Below, in pieces: positions 1 to 8,599 of a DNA stretch of 39,911 nt. Made by a program: the position numbers and the translations under genes. The notes below the pieces were generated by a model. That model did not search any database. It saw nothing but the letters and a program-made list of their open reading frames with translations, and had not been told where the DNA came from. The stretch lies in the NCBI RefSeq assembly GCF_003989515.1, contig NZ_RBLU01000022.1, positions 1 through 39,911 of the forward strand, given 5' to 3'. Each line of letters starts with the position of its first letter. The stretch's first letter is position 1. The stretch comes from Curtobacterium sp. HSID17257. GTDB lineage: Bacteria; Actinomycetota; Actinomycetes; Actinomycetales; Microbacteriaceae.

Positions 1-53
1 TCGTCGGACAGGAGGCGCTGGGTCCGACCGCCACGTCGCGCCGGCTCGCACAC

Positions 54-201
54 ACCGGACAGGGGACCTGCGGCACGGCTGCCACGCACCTCCCGGCCCG
101 CATCGACCGGACGGGAGGCACGCGGCACGGCCGCCACGCGCCTCCCGGCCCACGCACCGGACGGGAGGCGCGAGCGCGGACCGCCACGAGCCTCCCGTCC
201 G
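54..201. repeat. Three tandem ~50-bp GC-rich hairpin repeats
   Basis: Three near-identical units start at about 54, 106 and 156. Each runs from ACCGGACGGGAGGC through a GC-rich centre to GCCTCCCGGCC, so each can fold on itself (GGGAGGC against GCCTCCC). Unit 1 is degenerate in its left arm. A still weaker copy may lie at 5–41. The array sits just beyond the stop codon of the leftward exporter gene, where it could end transcription. The same motif recurs elsewhere in the window (4.6, 9.9 and 23.3 kb). There is no gene in 1–218. Confidence 0.75.
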
Positions 202-218
202 TCAGGTACCCACCCGCG

Positions 219-1547
219 TCAGGTGGTGCGGTGCGGAGCGTTCCGGCGGAACAGGCCGGGCAGCAGGCCGCCGATCTTCGTCCCGATGCACAGGCTCACG
301 AACGTCGCGAGTGGGACGCCGAGTGCGACCGGGTCGAAGGTGGTGACCGCGACGAGCCCCACGGTGCCGGGCACGAGGAGCAGGAACGCGGGGAAGAACG
401 ACACCGTCGCCGGGATCACCGGCACGAGCCGCTCGAGCAGGCGGGTCGCGACGAAGAGCAGCGCGGCCGCGGCGCCGGTCGCGACGACACTGCCCCAGAC
501 GGGCGTCGTGCCGCTCACGACCGCGTAGGCGCTCATCATGACGGCGACGGACACGACGGTCAGCCGCCACCCGGAGCGGAACACCAGCCCGAGACCGACG
601 GCCAGGCCGGCCACCGCGACCCAGGACACCCAGTAGGACGGGACGGCCTCCCAACCACCCCGGAGGGTCCCGACGCCGGCGACCTCGCCGACGAGCGCCG
701 CCGACGACGGGTCCACCCGCAGCCCGGTCAGCGCGCTGCCGGCGGCGATGCCCGCGGCCATGAAACCGAGCGTGATGAGCCCCTGGACGAGCCGCGAGGC
801 GCCGGTCACGATGTCGGCGGCGGTGAGCTCGAGCAGCGCGTTCGTGATGAGCGCACCGGGCACGAACACCGCCACGGGTGCGCAGACGGCGAACAGGGGC
901 ACGTGGTCGAAGCCGGTGCCGGCGGCGACGAGGCCGACGACGCTCGTCGACATGAAGGCGGCGAGGAACGGGATGATCGCGACGGCCTCGCGGAACCGCC
1001 GGAGCACCAGGCTGAGCACGCCGACGAGCGCACCGACGACGAGCGCGAGCACGATCGCCCACCAGGGGCAGCGGAACACGACGGCCAGGCCGACCGAGGT
1101 CAGCGCGTTGCCGGTGATCCAGGGCAGCGCCGGCGGTGGGACGGTGCCCGCACGGATGGCGCGCACGCGGGCGGGGATCTCGGCGAGGGCGATCGACCCG
1201 CGCTCGAGACCGAGCACCAGTCGGTTCGCGCGCGCTGCCTGGCGGGAGGAGAGCTCCACGCCCTCGGCGTTCACGATCGTGGCGGCGCCGGTGGCGACCT
1301 CGCTGACCATGACGAGCGCGGGCAGGACCCCCACGGCGAGCGTCGGTCCGACCCCCGCGGCGTCCCGGGCCTTCTCGAGCGCGGAGCGGACGTCGGTCAC
1401 GGAGCTGCCTGCGTCGAGCAGCAGGGCCCCGAGGGTGCCGAGCAGCATGCCGGTGGGGACCGTCTCACCGTCGACGACCTCGACGTGTGCCTCGGGTCGG
1501 TTGAGTGCGTTGCGCAGGTTCGCGAGGGCGCTTCCGAGTCCGACCAC
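219..1547 (-). CDS. Threonine/serine exporter family membrane protein (ThrE-like)
   Basis: This 442-residue protein belongs to the ThrE/DUF1212 family, which exports threonine and serine across the cytoplasmic membrane. The N-terminal ~140 residues are soluble and include the family stretch around GTLGALLLDAGSSVTDV. The remainder holds about ten hydrophobic segments, as usual when the ThrE and ThrE_2 halves are fused in one chain. The start is GTG at 1547. A TACCAT hexamer lies 8 nt upstream (1556–1561) and there is no Shine-Dalgarno, so the message may be leaderless. A tRNA gene lies 140 bp upstream on the same strand, and a hairpin array follows the stop. The family assignment is firm. The transported substrate is inferred from the family only. 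Confidence 0.85.
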   Translation of the reverse strand: MVGLGSALANLRNALNRPEAHVEVVDGETVPTGMLLGTLGALLLDAGSSVTDVRSALEKARDAAGVGPTLAVGVLPALVMVSEVATGAATIVNAEGVELSSRQAARANRLVLGLERGSIALAEIPARVRAIRAGTVPPPALPWITGNALTSVGLAVVFRCPWWAIVLALVVGALVGVLSLVLRRFREAVAIIPFLAAFMSTSVVGLVAAGTGFDHVPLFAVCAPVAVFVPGALITNALLELTAADIVTGASRLVQGLITLGFMAAGIAAGSALTGLRVDPSSAALVGEVAGVGTLRGGWEAVPSYWVSWVAVAGLAVGLGLVFRSGWRLTVVSVAVMMSAYAVVSGTTPVWGSVVATGAAAALLFVATRLLERLVPVIPATVSFFPAFLLLVPGTVGLVAVTTFDPVALGVPLATFVSLCIGTKIGGLLPGLFRRNAPHRTT

Positions 1548-1688
1548 GGGACTCGATGGTACGCGGCCGTGGCGGTGCTCCCGGCCGCGGCGCTGGTCCC
1601 GAGTCTCGGGCCGAGCGACAGGACTCGCGGGTCGCGGCCCGAGGATCGTCGCTCAGGCCGAGTCTCGCGGCGGCGGACCCGGGTCTCG

Positions 1689-1765
1689 TGGTACCCCCGG
1701 TGGGACTCGAACCCACAACTCGGCGATTTTAAGTCGCATGCCTCTACCGATTGGGCCACGGGGGC
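1689..1765 (-). tRNA. tRNA with anticodon UAA (tRNA-Leu), short variable loop
   Basis: Reading the minus strand, 1765–1759 (GCCCCCG) pairs with 1699–1693 (CGGGGGT). A73 and an encoded CCA follow at 1692–1689. The D arm carries GGTAGA with a 3-bp stem. The anticodon loop is CTTAAAA (1733–1727), giving anticodon TAA at 1731–1729, which reads the leucine codon UUA. The T arm is GTGGG-TTCGAGT-CCCAC. The variable region between residues 43 and 49 is only five bases (GAGTT), whereas bacterial tRNA-Leu normally has a long extra arm. Leucine identity therefore rests on the anticodon, A73 and the D arm. The top base pair of the anticodon stem (27–43) is mismatched. A -10-like TAGGCT lies at 1782–1777. 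Confidence 0.85.
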
Positions 1766-1790
1766 GGGCCGGAACAGCCTACCGATGCGA

Positions 1791-1827
1791 CGACGGCCGC
1801 CGCCCCACGCGGGGGCGACGGCCGTCG
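1791..1827 (-). terminator. Hairpin terminator after ndh
   Basis: CGACGGCCG (1791–1799) pairs with CGGCCGTCG (1819–1827). Inside it CGCCCC pairs with GGGGCG after one mismatch, leaving a short loop. It lies 19 bp past the stop codon of the NADH dehydrogenase gene. It has no long T run, which is common in high-GC actinobacteria. Confidence 0.6.
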
Positions 1828-1845
1828 GTCGTCTGGTGCCTGGTG

Positions 1846-3321
1846 CTACTTGGCGTCCGCCGGAGCCGCGACGGGCTCGGCGTCCTTCGAGACGTCCTCG
1901 GCCGGGGTGGCGTACGCGGGGCCGGCGGCGTCGGCCGGCTGGCCCTCTGCCGGAGCCGGGGCAGCGACGGCCGCGGGCTCCTCGGTGGCAGCGGGCTTCG
2001 GACGCGACGCGAAGGCCTCGAACGCGGCGCGCGGCGTCTCGCGGTCGTCGAGCGACGCGATGTCACGGCCCAGGAAGAAGCCGCCGACCCAGTCGCCGAT
2101 GACGCGCCACTTGCGCTCCCACGACGGCATCGCCAGACCGTGGTACCCGCGGTGCGCACCCCAGGCCAGGAAGCCCTTCATGGCGAACTTGCCGGACTGG
2201 AACACACCGGTGCCGAGACCGAGGCCCGCGACGGCACCGAGGTTCTCGTGCTTGTAGTCGTTCGTCGCCTCGCCGCGGATGACCGCGACCAGGTTCTTCG
2301 CGAGCTGCTTCGCCTGACGCACGGCGTGCTGGGCGTTCGGCACGCAGAAGCCGCCGACACCGCCGCCGGTCAGGTCCGGCACGGCCGCGACGTCGCCGCA
2401 GGCCCACGCGTCGGCGATCACGCCGTTGTCATCGACCACGCGGAGGTCGGGCTGCACGCGGATGCGACCGCGCTGCTCGAGCGGGAAGTCGGTGCCCTTG
2501 ACCATCGGGTTCGCCATGACGCCGGCGGTCCAGATGATCAGGTCGGACTCGATCGTCTCGATCGACTCGTCCTTGGCCTTGAGCTGGCAGACGCCGCCCT
2601 CGGCCGAGGCCAGCTGGGTCTCGAGGTGCACCGTGGCCCCGCGCGACGCGAGGTTCTCGAGCACCCAGTGCGAGGTCTCGAGCGACACCTCGGGCATGAT
2701 GCGCCCCATCGCCTCGACCAGGTGGAAGTGCGTGTCGTCGAAGGACAGCTGCGGGAAGCTCTTCAGCAGGTCCGATGCGAAGGAGCGGAGCTCGGCGAAC
2801 ACCTCGATGCCCGCGAAGCCACCGCCGACCACGACGACGGTGAGCAGGCGGTCACGCTCGGGACCGGCCGGCAGGTTCGCCGCCTTGTGGAAGTTCGTGA
2901 GGATCTTGTCGCGGATCGCCGCGGCCTCCTCGATGGTCTTCAGGCCGATGGCCTCGTCCGCGACGCCGGGGATCGGGAAGGTGCGCGAGACGGCGCCGGC
3001 GGTCATGACGATCTGGTCGTAGGACTCCTCCCACGCCTCGCCCTCGGCCGGGGTGATCGTCGCGGTCTTCGTGGCGTGGTCGACCTTGGTGACCTTGGCC
3101 GTGACGACGCGCGTCTTCTTCAGGTGACGACGGTGCGAGACGATCGCGTGGCGCGGCTCGATCGAACCGGCGGCGACCTCGGGCAGGAACGGCTGGTACG
3201 TCATGTACGGGAGCGGGTCCACCATGGTGACCTCGGCTTCACCCTGACGCAGGTGCTTCTCGAGCTTCCAGGCGGTGTAGAAACCGGCGTAGCCGCCGCC
3301 GACGACGAGGATCTTGGGCAC
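1846..3321 (-). CDS. ndh: Type II NADH:quinone oxidoreductase (FAD-dependent)
   Basis: This 491-residue non-proton-pumping NADH dehydrogenase passes electrons from NADH to the quinone pool at the inner face of the membrane. Two dinucleotide-binding folds are visible: GGGYAG near residue 8 for FAD and GGGFAGIE near residue 166 for NADH. The FAD-closing ACGDVAAV motif lies near residue 310. A C-terminal region of about 60 residues with paired Trp and Gly (WERKWRVIGDWVGGFFLG) fits the membrane-binding helix. The final ~50 residues are an Ala/Pro/Glu-rich tail, which makes the protein somewhat longer than typical Ndh. The start is GTG, with an AAGGAG box about 10 nt upstream. A terminator follows. 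Family is confident; which quinone it uses is not shown. Confidence 0.9.
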   Translation of the reverse strand: MPKILVVGGGYAGFYTAWKLEKHLRQGEAEVTMVDPLPYMTYQPFLPEVAAGSIEPRHAIVSHRRHLKKTRVVTAKVTKVDHATKTATITPAEGEAWEESYDQIVMTAGAVSRTFPIPGVADEAIGLKTIEEAAAIRDKILTNFHKAANLPAGPERDRLLTVVVVGGGFAGIEVFAELRSFASDLLKSFPQLSFDDTHFHLVEAMGRIMPEVSLETSHWVLENLASRGATVHLETQLASAEGGVCQLKAKDESIETIESDLIIWTAGVMANPMVKGTDFPLEQRGRIRVQPDLRVVDDNGVIADAWACGDVAAVPDLTGGGVGGFCVPNAQHAVRQAKQLAKNLVAVIRGEATNDYKHENLGAVAGLGLGTGVFQSGKFAMKGFLAWGAHRGYHGLAMPSWERKWRVIGDWVGGFFLGRDIASLDDRETPRAAFEAFASRPKPAATEEPAAVAAPAPAEGQPADAAGPAYATPAEDVSKDAEPVAAPADAK

Positions 3322-3368
3322 GGGGGATGATCTCCTTGGAGTGGGGTGGTTGCTTGCCGGGAGGCTGG

Positions 3369-3923
3369 TCAGACTTCGCCGCCACCCGCCCCGACTCCAG
3401 CGTCTGCGATGCCATCATACGCCCGGCACTCACACCGGGAGGGCGACCAGTCCACGCGCTCGAGCGCGAGGTCGCCGATGGGGTTGACGCCGGGTCCGGC
3501 AGCGAGGGCGTGGCCGACGAGGGCGTGCAGGCACTTCACACGGGTGGGCATGCCACCGGCGCTGATGCCGTCGATCTCGTCGACGTGCTCGATCGACTCG
3601 CGGTCCGCCAGGTAGGACTCGTGGGCCGCGCGGTACTGCGCCGCGACGGTCTCGTCCTCGAGCAGCGCGGCGAGTTCGGGCATGACGTGGTTCGCCTCGA
3701 GCGTGCTCACGGCCGCGGTGGCGGCAGGGTGGCACAGGTAGTAGAACGTCGGGAACGGGGTGCCGTTCGCGAGTCGGGGCTTCGTCGACACGACGGTGGG
3801 GTTGCCGCACACGCACCGTGCCGCGATCCCGACGACGTCGCGGGCCGGTCGCCCGAGCTGCGCCGAGACGACCTGGATGTCGCGGTCGGACGGCGGGTCG
3901 AAGGGAGGGGTCGTCACGGGCAC
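3369..3923 (-). CDS. DUF501 family protein
   Basis: This 184-residue cytoplasmic protein is of the actinobacterial DUF501 family, whose function is unknown. Conserved cysteines appear as CVCGNPTV near residue 38, in YLCHPAAT, in RVKCLHALVGH and in the terminal CECRAYD. Together they could bind a metal or an iron–sulfur centre, but this is not demonstrated. The order eno–ftsB–DUF501 is conserved in actinobacteria, which supports the call; the exopolyphosphatase gene that often follows is replaced here by ndh. Two GTG codons, at 3923 and 3917, are both possible starts. A TAGGCT hexamer lies at 3932–3927, which fits the second start better if the mRNA is leaderless. Confidence 0.85.
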   Translation of the reverse strand: MPVTTPPFDPPSDRDIQVVSAQLGRPARDVVGIAARCVCGNPTVVSTKPRLANGTPFPTFYYLCHPAATAAVSTLEANHVMPELAALLEDETVAAQYRAAHESYLADRESIEHVDEIDGISAGGMPTRVKCLHALVGHALAAGPGVNPIGDLALERVDWSPSRCECRAYDGIADAGVGAGGGEV

Positions 3924-3983
3924 GTGAGCCTACCCGAGTCCCGCTCGCCGTCCTACTCCGTGACGACGCTGCGGTCCAGGGGC

Positions 3984-4541
3984 CTACTTGCCGTCGCTGG
4001 TGGCGGCGCCGGTCGGGTCCCCGGTGCCGGAGACGTCGGGCGCCACGAGCTGCTCGGTGGTCTTCTCGGTCAGGCCGGACTGCAGCACGCTGGAGAGCAT
4101 CGCCTGCACCCAGTCGACCTTGGGTGTCTGCACCGTCGAGCTGACCGGGCTGCCCGAGTCGGTCTCGGTCCGGTCGGACCCCTTCGCCTGCTCCGCGCCC
4201 ATCACGAGGTAGCTCTCCTCGCCCGGGTACACGTAGAGCAGCCGGTCGCGGGCCTGCGCCTCGATGTAGGCCGGGTCGTCCCACCGCGCGACGTCCTGCT
4301 TCTTCTGGCTGACGTCCGCCTTCTGCGCCGCCACCTCGCGCTGCTGCTGCGCGATCTGCTCCTGCTGCTGGATCAGGGTGCGCAGCGAGGGTGCGAGCAC
4401 GACGACGAACAGCACGATGATCGCCAGCATGAGCAGGCTGAAGCCCGAGAACCGGATGGACCGGTACCAGGGCTGCTCGTGCGCGCCGGACTCCGGCACG
4501 GCCACGGGGATGCGGCGGACGCGGGGCTTCTGGCTGGGCAC
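3984..4541 (-). CDS. ftsB: FtsB/DivIC-type septum formation initiator
   Basis: This ~185-residue single-pass membrane protein is likely part of the FtsQ–FtsB–FtsL divisome subcomplex. A basic N-terminus is followed by one membrane helix (about residues 32–52) and then a Gln/Glu/Lys-rich coiled coil (residues 53–86: QQQEQIAQQQREV and onward). Next comes the conserved DPAYIEAQARDRLLYVYPGE region (residues 89–108), the hallmark of the family. The C-terminal ~75 residues look disordered. GTG at 4541 is chosen because the open frame upstream of it runs through intergenic repeats and lacks family similarity. It sits between eno and DUF501, the usual place of this gene in actinobacteria. Confidence 0.85.
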   Translation of the reverse strand: MPSQKPRVRRIPVAVPESGAHEQPWYRSIRFSGFSLLMLAIIVLFVVVLAPSLRTLIQQQEQIAQQQREVAAQKADVSQKKQDVARWDDPAYIEAQARDRLLYVYPGEESYLVMGAEQAKGSDRTETDSGSPVSSTVQTPKVDWVQAMLSSVLQSGLTEKTTEQLVAPDVSGTGDPTGAATSDGK

Positions 4542-4621
4542 GGCTCGACGATAACCGGCCCCGGTCGGTCGCGTGGCCCGGCACGCGGACCGGCACGCGT
4601 CCCTCGGCACCCTCCCAGCGG

Positions 4622-4659
4622 CCGGGAGGCGCGGCGCACGGCCGCCACGCGCCTCCCCT
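4622..4659. repeat. GGGAGGCGCG hairpin repeat, single copy
   Basis: GGGAGGCGCG (4624–4633) is complementary to CGCGCCTCCC (4648–4657) around a 14-base GC-rich centre. The centre (GCACGGCCGCCA) is the same as in the second unit of the array near position 106. It occupies the ~400-bp space between enolase and the ftsB start. Confidence 0.75.
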
Positions 4660-4674
4660 CCGGTGGTGGGCCGC

Positions 4675-4790
4675 CTGGGTGGCTGGCTGCCGGTGGGCGG
4701 GCCGGCTGCCGATGGGCTGGCTGGCCGGCTGCCCGTGGGCTGACTGGCCGGCTGCCGATGGGCTGGCCGGCTGCCGAGCGGGCAGGACAT
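4675..4790. repeat. Imperfect tandem repeat, unit about 18–23 bp
   Basis: About five degenerate copies of GCCGGCTGCCGATGGGCTGG follow one another between enolase and ftsB. The copies differ by indels and point changes (GATGGG, CGTGGG, GAGCGGG). No reading frame here looks like a protein. Nothing else is seen in 4660–4890. Confidence 0.6.
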
Positions 4791-4891
4791 GCCGCTCACG
4801 TCCGTCGAGCCGGCGCGATTCGTCGGTCTCGAGCGCCGAGCGTGACAGATCGGGCCCGCTCGATGCCGTCGACGCGAGCGCCCGGGAACGG

Positions 4892-4927
4892 CGAGACGCC
4901 GCCCTCCCGGAGGAGGACGGCGTCTCG
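4892..4927 (-). terminator. Terminator downstream of enolase
   Basis: CGAGACGCCG (4892–4901) pairs with CGGCGTCTCG (4918–4927). The stem continues CCTCC/GGAGG after one mismatch, with a CGGA loop. It begins about 19 bp beyond the enolase stop codon. Confidence 0.7.
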
Positions 4928-4945
4928 GACCGTGCGGTGTGCGAC

Positions 4946-6274
<1,329 letters not shown>

Positions 6275-6327
6275 CTACCGAGGCACGGTGGACGCCTCGC
6301 CGCGGATGACGTCGGGTGTGGAGGAGT

Positions 6328-7572
6328 TCACGCCAAGGGGCGGAACTCGACACCCTCCAGGCTCTCGGTGTCGGCGCGGACGCTCGCGAAGGCCGCGAAC
6401 CCCTGCTCGGCGAGACCTGCGAGCAGGTTCTTGGTGTTCTTCGGCCGACGCTCGAGGCGCACACGGCGGTGCGATGCGAGCGCCTCGGACTTGAGCGCTG
6501 CGAGGCGGACCGGGTCGACGTCCTTGTCGTACAGGAGCACGACCGCATCGGACTCGGCCGACTCCGGCAGCGTGACGAGGTCGACCAGCCGCTCGAACCC
6601 GAGCGAGAAGCCGACCGCGGGGACGTCCTGCCCGAGGAAGCGTCCGATCATGCCGTCGTAGCGACCGCCGCCGCCCAGGCTGTAGCCGAAGTCCGGGTGG
6701 GCGACCTCGAAGATCGTCCCCGTGTAGTACCCCATGCCGCGCACGAGCGTCGGGTCGAAGCGCAGGTCGACGCCCGGCAGGGCCTCGCGCAGCCGGAGCA
6801 GGTCCGCGAAGGCCTCGGCGTCCAGCCACGGCGCTCCCTCGACCGAACCCCAGTCCGCGGCCTCGAGCGCGCGGATGGTGTCCTCGAGCCCGGGCAGGTC
6901 GGCGCCGATCGTCTCGCGGAGCTCGGCGGCCACGCCGTCGGCACCGATCTTGTCGAGCTTGTCGACCGTGATGAGTGCTCGGTCCGCTGCGCCGGGGTCG
7001 GTGATCCCCCACGACGCGAGCAGCGCCAGCAGGATCCGTCGGTCGTTGATGCGGATGGTGGTGTCCGCGATGCCGAGGGCGTCGAGCGCCGCGGTGGTCG
7101 CGCGGATGAGCTCGATCTCCGCGAGCTGCCCCGGCTCGCCGAGGATGTCGATGTCGCACTGGACGAACTGCCGGTAGCGCCCCTTCTGCGGGCGCTCGGC
7201 ACGCCAGACCGGCGCGATCTGCACGGCGCGGAACACCGACGGCAGCTCGGCACGGTGCGAGGCGTAGAACCGGGCGAGCGGGACCGTCAGGTCGAACCGG
7301 AGCCCGAGGTCCGCGAGGTCGAGCGGGGCACCGGCCTGCTGCAGGTCCTCCGTCGTGAGCCCGCGGCGCATGACCGCGAACGCGAGCTTCTCGTTGTCGC
7401 CGCCCAGGCCCGAGTGCAGGCGTGCGGCGTCCTCGACGACCGGGGTCTCGATCTCGTCGAAGCCGTGCCGCGCGTAGACGTCGCGCACGACGCCCAGGAC
7501 GTGCTCGCGGCGGGCCTTCTCCGCCGGGAGGAAGTCACGCATGCCACGGGGGGCCGTCACGGTCGTCGCCAT
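6328..7572 (-). CDS. hisS: Histidine--tRNA ligase
   Basis: This 414-residue class II aminoacyl-tRNA synthetase charges tRNA-His. The start at 7572 gives MATTVTAPRGMRDFLP, the expected N-terminus for bacterial HisRS; an upstream open extension of 68 residues has no family similarity. Motif 2 lies around FRAVQIAPVWRAERPQKGRYRQF, quoted here only by its position near residues 99–121. The histidine-specific GGGGRYDG motif and the class II motif 3 region GFSLGFERL follow. The C-terminal anticodon-binding domain covers the last ~90 residues. A -10-like CAGGAT lies exactly 6 nt before ATG, with no good ribosome binding site, suggesting a leaderless message. Confidence 0.95.
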   Translation of the reverse strand: MATTVTAPRGMRDFLPAEKARREHVLGVVRDVYARHGFDEIETPVVEDAARLHSGLGGDNEKLAFAVMRRGLTTEDLQQAGAPLDLADLGLRFDLTVPLARFYASHRAELPSVFRAVQIAPVWRAERPQKGRYRQFVQCDIDILGEPGQLAEIELIRATTAALDALGIADTTIRINDRRILLALLASWGITDPGAADRALITVDKLDKIGADGVAAELRETIGADLPGLEDTIRALEAADWGSVEGAPWLDAEAFADLLRLREALPGVDLRFDPTLVRGMGYYTGTIFEVAHPDFGYSLGGGGRYDGMIGRFLGQDVPAVGFSLGFERLVDLVTLPESAESDAVVLLYDKDVDPVRLAALKSEALASHRRVRLERRPKNTKNLLAGLAEQGFAAFASVRADTESLEGVEFRPLA

Positions 7573-7603
7573 GCGCCAATCCTGCCAGAACCGGGGCAGG
7601 ACC

Positions 7604-7632
7604 TTGCACGCCTGCCGACCCACTGATACTCT
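7604..7632 (+). promoter_or_regulatory. Promoter for the hisS–mazG intergenic RNA
   Basis: A TTGCAC -35 box (7604–7609) is followed after 17 bp by an extended -10, TGATACTCT (hexamer 7627–7632). It points rightwards, into a stretch with no protein gene. This is one of the best sigma-70-type matches in the window. Transcription should begin near 7639. Confidence 0.65.
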
Positions 7633-7638
7633 GGATGC

Positions 7639-7808
7639 AGAACCTCGGCCTGGTGGTCTCCTGATCCGATCACCAGGTCGTTCGCGGGGCCGGTGTGCTG
7701 CAACGGTGCCCCGTGGTTCGAGCGGGCGTCCCTGTCGACGTGTCCCCCTGGCACGTCGTGTCCCGCTCGCGGGCACCCTCCTTTTTCGGGTTGGGAGGGT
7801 GCCCGCTT
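7639..7808 (+). ncRNA. Probable structured small RNA, unknown family
   Basis: The region lies between hisS and mazG, both leftward, and carries no convincing rightward reading frame. From the promoter onward several stems can be drawn. CCTGGTGGTC/GATCACCAGG (7649–7658 with 7668–7677) includes one G·U pair. CGGGGC pairs with GCCCCG around 7685–7713. A long compound hairpin is closed by CGAGCGGG/CCCGCTCG (7719–7726 with 7762–7769), with an inner CGACGTG/CACGTCG stem and a C-rich TCCCCCTGG loop. A strong terminator ends the unit. It lacks the GGAAGG…AGCA signature of signal recognition particle RNA. The C-rich loop recalls actinobacterial 6C RNA, but only one such loop is seen. Confidence 0.6.
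7769..7806 (+). terminator. Strong terminator of the small RNA
   Basis: A 13-bp perfect stem, GCGGGCACCCTCC (7769–7781) against GGAGGGTGCCCGC (7794–7806), encloses a loop beginning TTTTT and is followed by TTCTCT. A second hairpin, GATCGGGA-GCCT-TCCCGATC (7813–7832), lies just beyond and may serve mazG from the other side. Confidence 0.75.
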
Positions 7809-7852
7809 CTCTGATCGGGAGCCTTCCCGATCCCTCGTCCGGGAGGCCCGCC

Positions 7853-8569
7853 TCACTCCCCGACGCGCGCCTCGGCTTCCAAGCGGGTCACCGCAACCCG
7901 CAGGCTCGCCACCACGTCGATCCCCGCCTCCCGCGCGGCCGCGACCTCGGCGAGCATCCCCGCACCCCACCGCTCGTCCACGGCATCCACCGCGTCCACT
8001 CGGTCGACCACGTCCGCCGCCCGGCTCGCGGCGCCGGCCGAGCCGTCCGGCCCCGCGGCCTCCTGCTCCGGTGCGCGGACGACGGCGGTGACGACCGTGG
8101 CGGCGTCCCCACGCTCCTCCAGGCGTTCGAGCAGCTTCACCGCCCGCTCGAGCGGCGGCATCGCCCGAGGGACCCCGTCGACCACACTCGTCCGTGCGGC
8201 CTTCTCGGCAGCCTTCGCCGCCCGCCACACCCGGACGACCTCGGCCTCGGTGTCCGCCCGTTCGGAGCCGAACACGTGCGGGTGCCGGCGGACCATCTTG
8301 TCCCGGGCACCGGCGGCGACGTCCTCGAGGTCGAAGCGCCCGTCCGCCGCCGCCAGTCCGGCGTGCAGCACGACCTGGTAGAGCACGTCGCCGAGCTCCT
8401 CGCGCAGTTCCTCGTCGTCACCGGAGTCGATCGCGTCGACGAGCTCGTACGACTCCTCGACGGCGTAGCGCGCGAGTGAGGCGTGGGTCTGCGCGCGGTT
8501 CCACACGCACCCGCCGTCGGGAGCGAGCAGGCGATCGACGACTTCGACGAGGTCCGTGACGGCGGTCAT
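7853..8569 (-). CDS. mazG: MazG-type nucleoside triphosphate pyrophosphohydrolase
   Basis: This 238-residue enzyme hydrolyses (d)NTPs to monophosphates and pyrophosphate, a house-cleaning role. The helical metal-binding signature is clear: CVWNRAQTHASL, then EESYELVDAI (residues ~38–47) and EELREELGDVLYQ (residues ~53–65), which supply the EExxE and ExxD acids. RRHPHVFG is the next conserved block. The second half is Ala/Asp-rich with a low-complexity stretch (DVVDRVDAVDAVDERWGAG) and does not repeat the catalytic motif, so only one active domain is present. It lies near mfd, as in other actinobacteria, but nhaA has been placed between them. A GAGCAT hexamer lies 6 nt before ATG. Confidence 0.9.
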   Translation of the reverse strand: MTAVTDLVEVVDRLLAPDGGCVWNRAQTHASLARYAVEESYELVDAIDSGDDEELREELGDVLYQVVLHAGLAAADGRFDLEDVAAGARDKMVRRHPHVFGSERADTEAEVVRVWRAAKAAEKAARTSVVDGVPRAMPPLERAVKLLERLEERGDAATVVTAVVRAPEQEAAGPDGSAGAASRAADVVDRVDAVDAVDERWGAGMLAEVAAAREAGIDVVASLRVAVTRLEAEARVGE

Positions 8570-8599
8570 GGCGCCATGCTCGCACGCAGGCCGCTCCGG

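Noticed and set aside
54..201. CRISPR-like array
   Set aside because: Only three degenerate units, self-complementary along nearly all their length, without unique spacers and without cas genes.
1598..1610. CCCGAGTCTCGGG palindrome downstream of the tRNA
   Set aside because: The single-base centre cannot form a hairpin loop and the word recurs loosely nearby; there is no support for a specific site.
231..2102. Long plus-strand open frame across the exporter and tRNA
   Set aside because: It runs antisense to the exporter gene and straight through a tRNA and has low-complexity charged sequence without a family.
7573..7776. Upstream ATG of hisS at 7776
   Set aside because: The extra 68 residues are Arg/Pro-rich, cross the small-RNA region and do not match HisRS. 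ATG at 7572 gives the canonical N-terminus.
7639..7808. SRP RNA, tmRNA or T-box leader of hisS
   Set aside because: The SRP tetraloop region and tag-peptide frame are absent, the T-box sequence is not found on either strand, and the transcript direction is opposite to hisS.
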